Below are positions 56,199 to 64,000 of a stretch of DNA of 64,000 nt, one piece after another (position 1 is the first letter of the stretch; each line of letters begins with the position of its first letter). The position numbers and the translations under genes were made by a program. The stretch is from positions 134,037,967-134,101,966 of the forward strand of contig NC_135505.1 of the NCBI RefSeq assembly GCF_052857255.1. The letters run 5' to 3'. The stretch is from Amblyomma americanum. Lineage: Eukaryota; Arthropoda; Arachnida; Ixodida; Ixodidae. The notes beneath the pieces are model-generated. The model saw nothing but the letters and a program-made list of their open reading frames with translations. It did not search any database and had not been told where the DNA came from.

Positions 56199-59100
56199 CT
56201 GCGTAGGTGAGGATCAGAAGGGGAAACATCAGAAGGGGGAACATCAGAAGGGGGAACATCAGAAACGAGAGGACCATGTGGACCAGAAAGAGAGGAGGAG
56301 GATCAGAAGGCAGGATCAGAGGTGAGGATGGGAGGGGAGGATCAGAGGGAAGGAGGCGATTACTATTAGCAAATTGAGTGACGATGGGACACGTTTTCGT
56401 GGCTGCACGAGCTGTAGCACGCTCTTTCTGTATGCCCACAAAGGCCTTTCAGGAATTGCAGTGTGAAGTGAAATGGAACAGTTTTGCAAGGTGAAGACTG
56501 TGTAATTAAAAAATATATGCTTTTTGATACAAAATGAGGATTATTTCACGATCATAGCGACGGCATTGGCGAACGTCGTAAAACGTGCTAGATGAGCTCC
56601 TTACTTGGGTAAGGAAATAAAATGTGCTGTTGGACTTAATTTTTAGCACGTGGGTGCTTCATTGCCTTTGGAGAATTGTACATGGCCGTCAGGGCACCCA
56701 ATATCAATTATTAGATGCTCAGAAATGTAACTGCCCTTGGCGCATTGGGGCACGAAATTTCAGCCGTCCAGACGCATCGACAGCGTCTGGAAGGGGGTGG
56801 GGGAAGGGGCGCAAAGCACATGTAGCCATGCCGACCTCTCTCTCCCACCACCGCTCGAGCCAGAGGGAAGATCCTGATCTCCTGACCTCTGAACGGTAAC
56901 GAGAGCTCTTGCCCTCGCCTTTAAAGGGCTTCTGATCTTTAGGGAATTCGTAAGGGCTTCGCTGTACAAGTTGGAAGCAAACCACGCAGCCTGATTACTT
57001 TGGACAAAGACGGTGCATTAGAGGAGACTTGGGGAATGCGAGCCCGGGTATGACTGTGTACATGCAGCGCAGGGTTTCCAGGCAGGCTGCCGGCCGGCAC
57101 GGCCACTCACCACCACTGCCTGGAAGCTGAAGAGAACGAGGGTGCCCCATTCGTAGCCTATGTGCTGTAGCAGGACGCCCCCCAGGGCGGGACCCGTGAA
57201 TGACCTGCACGAAGAACAAGGCACACGGTCATTACTCTGGACAGGGACAGCTTGGACTGCAGAACTCACTTTGCCACTGATATTTTGTTTTTTCGGACTA
57301 GTACCGCCCAGGCAAGGGAGCGGTGAAACGCTCCACTCTCCCCTGAAAGCCACCCCGGCGCATCCAACGAAGTTTTTGCCACAACCAAATGAGCCGAATC
57401 CACCTAGACAGAAACCGAGAAAAATGCGGATGTTTTTCGTCCGCTGCAACGCATTGGAGGCTGTTATGTGATATGGTTTAAAATTCCCGCATGTAGGGCC
57501 TATTTAATTTCGATAGTTGTTCAAAGGAAAGGTCATCGGGCAAACTTTAAATTAGAGCTGAACTTTACTTTAGCTCGGTATCTGGATGTCTCGTTTAAAA
57601 AAAATCTGATTTGCAAAAAACACTGCATTTACGTCGCTCGATGGACTGTTCAGCGTGCACGGACAAGCACGGAGAAAGTGGTTTCGTGAGTGTCATGCAG
57701 TACCTGCTCCCAATAGTCCAAAGAACACGTGCGTATTTTGATTCACACTGCAAGCTTGTGCTGTGAGGACCTTTGCGAAGAAATTCCCATTTTTTCACCA
57801 ACGCAAGAAGGATAGGGTTTCATGCTATGCCAATAATGGAGCAGAATCTCGAGCTGCGTTTTGCTAACATGGCAGTTAAGCCCGGCGTCGCGGCAAGAGA
57901 GCAACGACGCCTTCTCCGTTTTTCTGAACAGTGCCAATATTTTTCTGTAGTCCAGCGTCGTCGCGCCTATATTGAAGTAACGCGACTCCAGCAAAGTGCC
58001 CACACTCGTCGTCGATCCGTATATAGCTATGACCGGTGGCCTGTTTATTCACTGAGCCTTTCCCTTACGAAAATGGTCTATAAACACTATGTAGACTTCT
58101 TATACTATTTGCCTTTCAATAGATATTTATTTTTGTCTGATAAAAGTCTATAGACTCAATCGATCTACCAAAAGGTAGGGCCATAACTCTATAGATTATC
58201 TATAGCCTGGTTTTAAGATTTTTATTGCCTAAGACTTCTCTAGCGTTTGTCTAAAGAGAGTCTATAGACTGTCTAAAGAAACTTTTTTAAAGGTTGAGTA
58301 AGCTGGCTCCTTCTAATAGGCCCTTCTATCTATTTGAGGGCCTATCGTCGAGACGCGGAATTGCACAGTTAAGTGTTAATTTTTAAATCTCCCGTGAATT
58401 AGTTTAAAACACGAAAAGATCAACCGCGCTAAAGTTACTTTGAAGGAAACCGAAATGGGCATTTCTTAAAGCGTCCATCAGTTTCACTAAAAATTTCGAA
58501 GTTGGATAAAAAAGGCCATTTTTCTTTGTTAACTAGCAACTAAGACGCATTACACATATGTTAAGCTGGTCAAGACGACTGCCTGCAACCGTGCGCTATA
58601 CTCGAATTACCGTTTTACAGCGGCAACTGCATATGGAACACACACTTCTGAAGCTATGATGATAATGACTGGTTACCGAAGGGTAATTTTCCTATGCGCG
58701 TCACATTACGGTCGTAGAGTCAGTACACTGACTTCGTGTCCAGCAGTACAGACCAAGTTTCGTCTTTCGACAGACACAGCCTTCATTCCATGACTTATGG
58801 CACCACCGTTGGCACTTCGCTGCGTCGCACGAATATTCGTTCTGTACGAATATTCGCACAAATGACGAATAGTCACGCAAATATTCGAATCGTATTCGAT
58901 TCGGTTTCGAAAAAGAACTATTCGTTCACCCTAACTAGAACCAGTTAAAAATCGTGCCGCTAGATTAATCACCTGTTCATAATGATACGAAGTCAGCATT
59001 CCATCTTTGAGAGCGGAATCCGGACTACCTCCCATTTCTTTTCTGTAGGCTGCTGCTGATGTCGATGAAAGAGTAGCGATTTAAGAGGCTGACAACTAGT

Positions 59101-59400
59101 ACGCAAGCTTCTGCTGAATTTCTCGTTTTACAGAATAAGCTTAAACGTTGCTTTTAAATATCGAACCCGACCGAGGCGGCTGCGTTTTTATGGAGGAAAA
59201 ACGCTAAGGCGCCCGTGTGCTGTGCGATGTCAGTGCACGTTAAAGATCCCCAGGTGGTCGAAATTATGCCGGAGCCCTCCACTACGGCACCTATTCTTCC
59301 TTCTTTCACTCCCTCCTTTATCCCTTCCCTTAAGGCGCGGTTCAGGTGTCCAAAGATATATGAGACAGATACTGCGCCATTTCCTTTCCCCAAAAAACCA

Positions 59401-59434
<34 letters not shown>

Positions 59435-62400
59435 TGGCACAACTTAGCTGAAACAGCCTCATAGTAATTCCAGATACTGTTCATTGTTCCTTTGATGTCC
59501 AAAATTATATATTTCGTGCCAAATGCTTTGGATTGAAATAAAGCCTGCTATGGAAGCTGTCACGTCACCTGGCGGTGTGATCAAGTAACCGCCTGTAGGC
59601 GTTTTTTTTAGAGGAAGAAGAGCATGATAAGCATGATAAGCCCGTGCATGACGCGGCTAGATCATTTCTCTGAACGAGGACTACCGCAGAACAACAGAAT
59701 TGCGTATTGGAGCAAAGCGAGTCTGACCCGATCGACTGGCACAGTGTGAACATGGAGGACACCAGGCCGTTAGTGGCGATGCTCCGTTCGAAGCCCCGGT
59801 TCCTGCAACAACGAAAACAAAGTGTGCATCAGTACCTCCGTTTTCGTGACTGCATACAATGCACTCGGTGATAAGTCACTCTACACTCCGAGCATGCACC
59901 TGGGAGGATATGATGGTATATACTACCCAGTATACTGCAGTATACACTATCAGTATATCAGTATACTGGTACACTTGAAAGGAATACAGTAACTGACCAA
60001 GTCAGGGTCAGAAATTACGTTCCGGAACCCTTACGGGTTCTTCGACCAAGTGAGGCGAACAAGACGAGTGGTTGAAATTTGATGACGCAATGTCCGGATT
60101 GAGATGAGACATCGTTCCTTCCGCCCGGTTCACAGCATCGGGCGTCGATTGGATGAGCCGGATAAACGGAACGATGCTACTCGTCTACACGCGGTCATTA
60201 CGTCACAAGCTCCGCATTTACATTTCAAACACTTATCCCCCATCCACAATCAGTGCGCTTGACAAGGCGGCCGAGTGGATCAGGTGACATACAAGGTGTA
60301 CTGCAGGGTGGCCATGAATGCACAGATGGAGGCCCCTCCGATGCCGATTCCGAAGAAGGTCATGGACAGCAGGACCAGCCACAGCTTTCTGGAGGGAGGG
60401 GACAAGACTTGAATTGCACACGGTGGCTACCTTCTCGACTTGTGCCTTCTGCAACAATGCAGTTATCGTGATGTGCAAATGAAGGCTTTTGTTTTAATTT
60501 GATTCGTGATTTGATTGAGACACTAGGTGACTGGCATATGGCCAGTCTGGCCACGCTACATGTTTTTATGGTAGGTGCCCATCGTCTGAAGGCGGGGCAG
60601 TCCAAAGCAAACAGGGCAGGTGCACTCACGTTTTGAACGGGAAGAAGGGCAGCGGTCCGACGAAGAGCAGGTACAGGAGGATGAAGAATGCGCCGATGGC
60701 ACTGAGCAGCTTGGTGTTCACCTGCCGCAGCGAAAGGAGACAGGTGCTGTTGTGGTGCCCGCTGGTGCCTGTCATCATCACCATCATCATGACCACGTCT
60801 ACTGCAGGACAAAGACCTCTCCCATGTACCTTTAGTTTGGCCCTACCCTGCATCATATCGTTTATCGGCCAGTATATCTAACCTTATCCCGGCTCCTGGC
60901 TCCGTCTTCCTTGCCTTGATATTGTCATGAGGTGGTGACGGGAACTCCGCCGGGGTCACGTAGCACCGACTGGGGTCCGGTCTTGAGGAAGGCACAGAGC
61001 AGCTTGTAAGAGAATGCTTTAATAGGCTGGCTTACGCCCACTAAGAACAGCTCTGAAAACTCAGCGGCGGCGATAGCAGCGAACGTGCTCGGCGGTCGTC
61101 GACTAACAGAATGCCCGCCGCTCTTAGCCGTGCTCGATTTTAAAGGCGGCAAGGAAAGTTCCAGAACATAGTAGGCACACTTTCGCGAGGCTAGGAAAAA
61201 TCGAGATAACTCTGGTCGCGTCTCGCGTCCCAGAAAATTGATAATGCGGCGTGCCTGCCGCGATAAGAAGATCCCCCAAGCGAAGCAGCGCCGGGGGGTG
61301 ACTGAGCCAAAAGTTCGCCTCGCGAGCGAGAGCAGCAGGTTCCAGACAAAAAGCAAGCTTCGCGGCAATATCAACCCTCTTAACCCTAACGAGGTCATCC
61401 GCTTTTCGCATTTTGTGCCGTGCCTCATGTCTACAATTCCTCCTTATCATTTCAGCTAGAATTCGTTCGTCAACCACGGTCGTTGAGTGCACTGAACAAA
61501 TCTCAGCAGCTGGTTATGCTGTATTAGTTAACTTCAGTTCCGTGTTATTCCCTTCCCCTCCGCCCTCTCCCCTTTTTTTGTTGCCGGAGGTATTACATAA
61601 AGGGTACGATTTTACTCAGATACACAAAGAGTAACGTGTATTTAGTACAGAATGTGATCGGTAACGCGCTCTTGAAAAAAGCCTTGAAGACTTTTGTCCA
61701 CGCTTTTAGTTTGCACGAAAACAGGTGCTGGGACTAGGAAAATATTCCCTGTTACCTGACAGCCCAGCGTCCTCAAAACGGCCGCGCCAAACAGCTGAAT
61801 TCAAGGTCAGCTCGCACCGTCCAGCATGGCGAACGGGGTAGGAACAGACGATAGACAGATGGCGCTACATTCCCAAAACGGCAGCGCTCGGGCGTAATAT
61901 ATATCCGGGTTATAATCACTGTCCTCAGACAGCATACTACTTCGACATAGCACCACACCATGCCATAAGGCCCATAACATACCGTAAGACATAGCTCCTT
62001 ACCTTCTTGTCACACAGCCAGCCCCATACAGGAATGAGGGAGCCGTTGCAGATGCCAGGGATCATGAAAACCAGTCCGAGAACCGTGGTCGAGAGATGGA
62101 ACTGCAGCAGACAAGGGGCAACGGGTAGTGGACGAACATTCGAACTGCAAGTTGGAAGCTTGAAAGTACACTGGGCCCATAAAACCACACCACTGTCATT
62201 TTATTTCACTCCTGCTTCCCAGGGCCTCGTTTGATGTAGTGCGGAAACGTGGTTAGGTATAAAACAAAAAAATCTAGACATTAACTCACGGTATAGTGTC
62301 ATAATATAATATATACTTAAAAACATTTGACAGAAGTCTGTTTGGTTGGGAAAATTAATTTAGTAGAAAGATGACTGACGCCAACAAGGTTAATTTTTTA

Positions 62401-63394
62401 AAAACACGAAGTTTCCGGACCGGCTCGGTCCCTTCTTCATGGTGTGATTACGGGCGAGGCGCAGCTTGGCTTTTTAAGCCCTCGTGTTGAATACCTCCGG
62501 GTCAATGGCCGCAAACCAAGGATGTAAGACGAAGGAAGTGTCCCCAGGGAGCGATTAACATTCCTTCGAGTCTGCTGTATGTGCCACGACTCCAGAAGAA
62601 GCCTCCTGCGCTGGTTAGCTTAACCTGGTTTGACACAAATTAACCTGTTTGGCGTCAGTCATCTTTCTACTAATATATACTTGCTTAGTTAATGCCATCT
62701 TACTATCACCCTCAGCCCCGTACCGCCCGCTACCGGCAAGAAACTTCTCCCACCGATCTGTCCCGCGCCAGCAGAGACCACCTTATCCCCGCTAGCTTCA
62801 TAACCTCGTCTGCCCACCTGACTATGACGGCCCATGCTACGTTTAATTGCGTCCCCGTTGAGCATCGTCAGGTGACCATATTGCGCAGCTGCGCTGGCGG
62901 ACACCGTTGGCCTTAGTGCAACTCTTCACCGAGATCTCACGGTCGTCGTCGTCATCGAATGACGTCATCACACAGTAAGGTCGTATGTCTGGTAGGCTAC
63001 GTGACCCACGTGGCTAAAGTGACCGATGAGAATGGGTCATGTACCCTTCATGTACCCTTGTTGTGTGATGACATCGTTTCAGGTCTACGTCTATAGGCAA
63101 GGTCACATGACTCACTAAATGGGTCCCGCGACCTTGCTGTGTGACGTCACCATGAAACGATATCACCATACACACAACACATTACGCGGTATATCGTAAC
63201 CGTGCTACGGGGAACTTTTTTTCGCCACCTCCTTGCACTGGAAAGCACACTCACGGGCCTGAGGTGGGGCTCCAGGGTCGCCTGGTTGAAGCCCACGCAG
63301 ACGTAGCTGCCGAAGATGGCCACGGCGTATATGTAGATCTGGGGACCGCTCCAGAACTTGCGCAGGTCCGTCGGAGTGCTTTCCTGCTTGTCGT
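55998..63394 (-). CDS. SLC18B1: SLC18B1-like MFS transporter, C-terminal half (7 exons, 5' end off window)
   Basis: Exons (minus): 63394-63255, 62101-62003, 60721-60630, 60388-60293, 59802-59728, 57204-57111, 56198-55998. All junctions are GT-AG and phase-consistent, giving 264 complete codons plus the stop. This is a twelve-TM major facilitator. Vertebrate SLC18B1 is reported as a polyamine exporter of vesicles. The visible part covers TM7-TM12. Diagnostic pieces are '[19 protein letters not shown]' with 'WGWLCDKK' (TM8 and the loop after it) and '[15 protein letters not shown]' with 'GYEW' (TM11-TM12), which track the SLC18B1 pattern 'GPTLGG...GFEW'. The first visible exon begins with two bases of a split codon, so more exons lie right of 64000. 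Substrate is inferred from family only. Confidence 0.85.
56199..57110 (-). other. Transporter last intron with short tandem repeat
   Basis: It holds a 15-bp unit ('aacatcagaaggggg') in about 3 copies at 56222-56266, and purine-rich GA repeats to about 56350. No other coding exon was recognised. Confidence 0.5.
57111..57204 (-). CDS. SLC18B1: SLC18B1-like exon: TM11 end and TM12 start
   Basis: The acceptor is 'ttgttcttcgtgcag' and the donor 'gtggtg|gtgagt'. It encodes '[20 protein letters not shown]', the best-conserved family block. Confidence 0.9.
57205..59159. other. Transporter intron with palindromic repeats
   Basis: At 58140-58275 'gtctatagact' palindromes and 'ctatagatt' variants recur, suggesting a MITE. 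At 58825-58920 the palindrome 'cgaatattcg' and ATTCG units recur. No exon was seen. Confidence 0.45.
59160..59435 (+). mobile_element. 5'-truncated Ruka-like SINE in transporter intron
   Basis: It begins at the B box ('tcgaacccgaccgaggcgg') and ends 'aaaaaaccaatt' with an (ATT)n tail of about 10 units. It is opposite in orientation to the gene. Confidence 0.85.
59728..59802 (-). CDS. SLC18B1: SLC18B1-like exon: start of TM11
   Basis: A small 75-bp exon, found because phase and sequence require it. Acceptor 'cgttgttgcag', donor 'atcgg|gtcaga'. It reads '[20 protein letters not shown]', matching the family's 'NGF...GLVSG' segment. Confidence 0.82.
59916..59974. repeat. GTATAC/CAGTATA palindrome cluster
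   Basis: Units such as 'cagtatac', 'gtatactg' and 'cagtatatcagtatactgg' recur within about 60 bp and can fold on themselves. No coding function. Confidence 0.6.
60293..60388 (-). CDS. SLC18B1: SLC18B1-like exon: TM10
   Basis: The acceptor is 'cccctccctccag' and the donor 'acctt|gtatgt', entering and leaving in phase 2. TM10 is '[20 protein letters not shown]'. Confidence 0.85.
60630..60721 (-). CDS. SLC18B1: SLC18B1-like exon: TM9
   Basis: The acceptor is 'tttcgctgcggcag' and the exon ends in phase 2 at 'aaaac|gtgagt'. It encodes '[19 protein letters not shown]', TM9. Confidence 0.85.
60770..60890 (-). mobile_element. RTE-like LINE 3' tail fragment
   Basis: It has a '(atc)n' start, then 'ctactgcaggacaaagacctctcccatgta' in pieces typical of the antisense RTE-like tail, and degrades after about 120 bp. 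It begins about 50 bp upstream (in gene sense) of the TM9 exon. Confidence 0.5.
60923..61367 (-). mobile_element. Candidate solo LTR, 445 bp
   Basis: The ends are 'TGTCATG...CGGCA' (TG..CA) and are flanked by ATAT on both sides (60919-60922, 61368-61371). On the minus strand an ATTAAA hexamer lies near the 3' side ('cctATTAAAgcattc'). The short AT target duplication could be chance. Confidence 0.45.
62003..62101 (-). CDS. SLC18B1: SLC18B1-like exon: TM8
   Basis: 33 codons, acceptor 'cttgtctgctgcag', donor 'aagaag|gtaagg'. It ends 'GWLCDKK', a Gly/Asp/Lys motif at the cytoplasmic side as in MFS loop signatures. Confidence 0.88.
62361..62675. mobile_element. MITE with ~34-bp terminal inverted repeats
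   Basis: The left end 'tagtagaaagatgactgacg' and the right end 'cgtcagtcatctttctacta' are perfect complements over 20 bp and continue with one small shift to about 34 bp. About 315 bp with no ORF. The flanks suggest a TA/TTA duplication. Confidence 0.8.
62745..62850 (-). mobile_element. RTE-like LINE 3' fragment
   Basis: 'accaccttatccccgctagc', 'cctcgtctgcccacctgac' and 'gcccatgctacg' match the same tail as 9967-10250. Short and degraded. Confidence 0.45.
63255..63394 (-). CDS. SLC18B1: SLC18B1-like exon: loop and TM7
   Basis: The acceptor is 'tggtcccctgacag' and the donor 'ggccc|gtgagt' (minus). After an acidic loop ('[15 protein letters not shown]'), TM7 '[20 protein letters not shown]' follows and ends 'TLEPHLRP'. 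The exon enters with two bases of a split codon and leaves in phase 0. Confidence 0.85.
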
Positions 63395-64000
63395 CTGTCA
63401 GGGGACCACAAGGAGTTTTTGATAAGCTCGTACCAATTACCAGTTTTCTAAAGGGTGCAAGCTTTCTCATGGCCAGGTCTTTGGCTTCTATGATGAAGTG
63501 GTTGGGAATATGAATCTTTTCCAAACCCCCTCCCCTATTTCACCTTGCGCAGACGAAACAAGTTAGTCATGGCGCTCTTTTGCCAAGGCTCGCCTGGGCT
63601 ATTACATCAAACCATTATCGCCATCATCGACAATCCTAATAAATCGCATGTTTTTCTTTTTAAAGTTTGACACAAGTTAACCGAAACAAACTGTATAGTT
63701 TACAGCTTTGACTTCTTAACAGGCGGCCACTTGGAAGGGCGGGAAACGGAGCTTAGTATTAGCAAGGCACAATGACGAATGTGGCAAAAGACGGTCCGTA
63801 GCATCACTTAATCACACCTGCAAAGCAATGCAATGTTTGTTCCTAACTTATTTTGTGCTGAAAAAAAGTTTGTGTTTGTCGAAATGTAATCCATCGCCTT
63901 TGCCTATTTCTCCGATTGCATGTAACAACTACCCGACGATATGTAAAGGGGCCAGGAATCTCTCAAGCTGCGGTATTGCAGCCTTAAACTTGCCCCCCCC
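63395..64000. other. Transporter intron running off the window
   Basis: No further exon was recognised. The previous exon must end in phase 1 and lies beyond the right edge. Confidence 0.5.

Noticed and set aside
60925..61428. 167-codon minus frame
   Set aside because: It lies almost wholly inside the candidate LTR and lacks protein-like features.

Overview
This window is eukaryotic genomic DNA, almost certainly from an ixodid tick and probably a metastriate one. The evidence is compact coding exons with GT-AG borders in long repeat-filled introns, many copies of a tRNA-derived SINE that looks like the Ruka-type element described from hard ticks, RTE-like LINE tails, (CATC)n-tailed LINE ends, foldback MITEs, and about a dozen long poly-C/poly-G runs. 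There is no sign of bacterial genes. A 100-N assembly gap lies at 51304-51403.

Four protein-coding genes can be read. (1) + strand, 3540-18259: a 13-exon polycystin-1-like receptor. Every exon junction keeps phase, and the exons sum to 2949 nt (982 aa). It has a signal peptide, a divergent REJ/GAIN-like ectodomain, a GPS autoproteolysis motif, TM1, a PLAT domain and TM2-TM5, then a stop where the polycystin channel block (TM6-TM11) would normally follow. (2) + strand, 19740-23292: an unrecognised Lys/Ser-rich gene. A long first exon carries a strong internal donor (21235) that is phase-compatible with a second exon starting at 22511 (758 aa). Reading through the donor gives an alternative 599-aa product with a different C-terminus. 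(3) - strand, 32989-30938: a complete three-exon FRS2-type FGF-receptor adaptor (404 aa) with a myristoylation start (MGSC), an IRS-type PTB domain, three GRB2-type Y-x-N motifs, two SHP2-type tyrosines and the conserved C-terminal tail. It is followed on the minus strand by about 5.8 kb of AT-rich DNA free of recognised SINE copies, which looks like a very long 3' UTR. (4) - strand, 63394-55998: seven 3' exons of an SLC18B1-like major facilitator transporter (TM7-TM12 and the C-terminus). Its 5' half lies beyond the right edge.

Region by region: 1-3.5 kb is upstream DNA with an Ala-tRNA-type SINE. 3.5-18.3 kb is the polycystin gene, with introns holding foldback MITEs, a 500-bp dispersed repeat, LINE tails and SINEs. 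18.3-19.7 kb is its 3' UTR and spacer. 19.7-23.3 kb is the Lys/Ser-rich gene. 23.3-25.1 kb holds a solo LTR. 25.1-33.0 kb is FRS2 with its putative UTR. 33.0-55.3 kb is repeat-rich intergenic DNA: nested and inverted SINEs, a 43-bp minisatellite, hairpin elements, an 85-bp (ATT)n tract, homopolymer G/C tracts and the gap. 55.3-56.0 kb is a decayed C2H2-zinc-finger-like relic. 56.0-64.0 kb is the transporter.

No operon-like cooperation between these genes is implied. A polycystin receptor, an FGFR adaptor and a polyamine/vesicular-type MFS transporter simply sit near each other. All gene models were built by eye from reading frames, splice signals and family resemblance. No alignment or transcript evidence was available.
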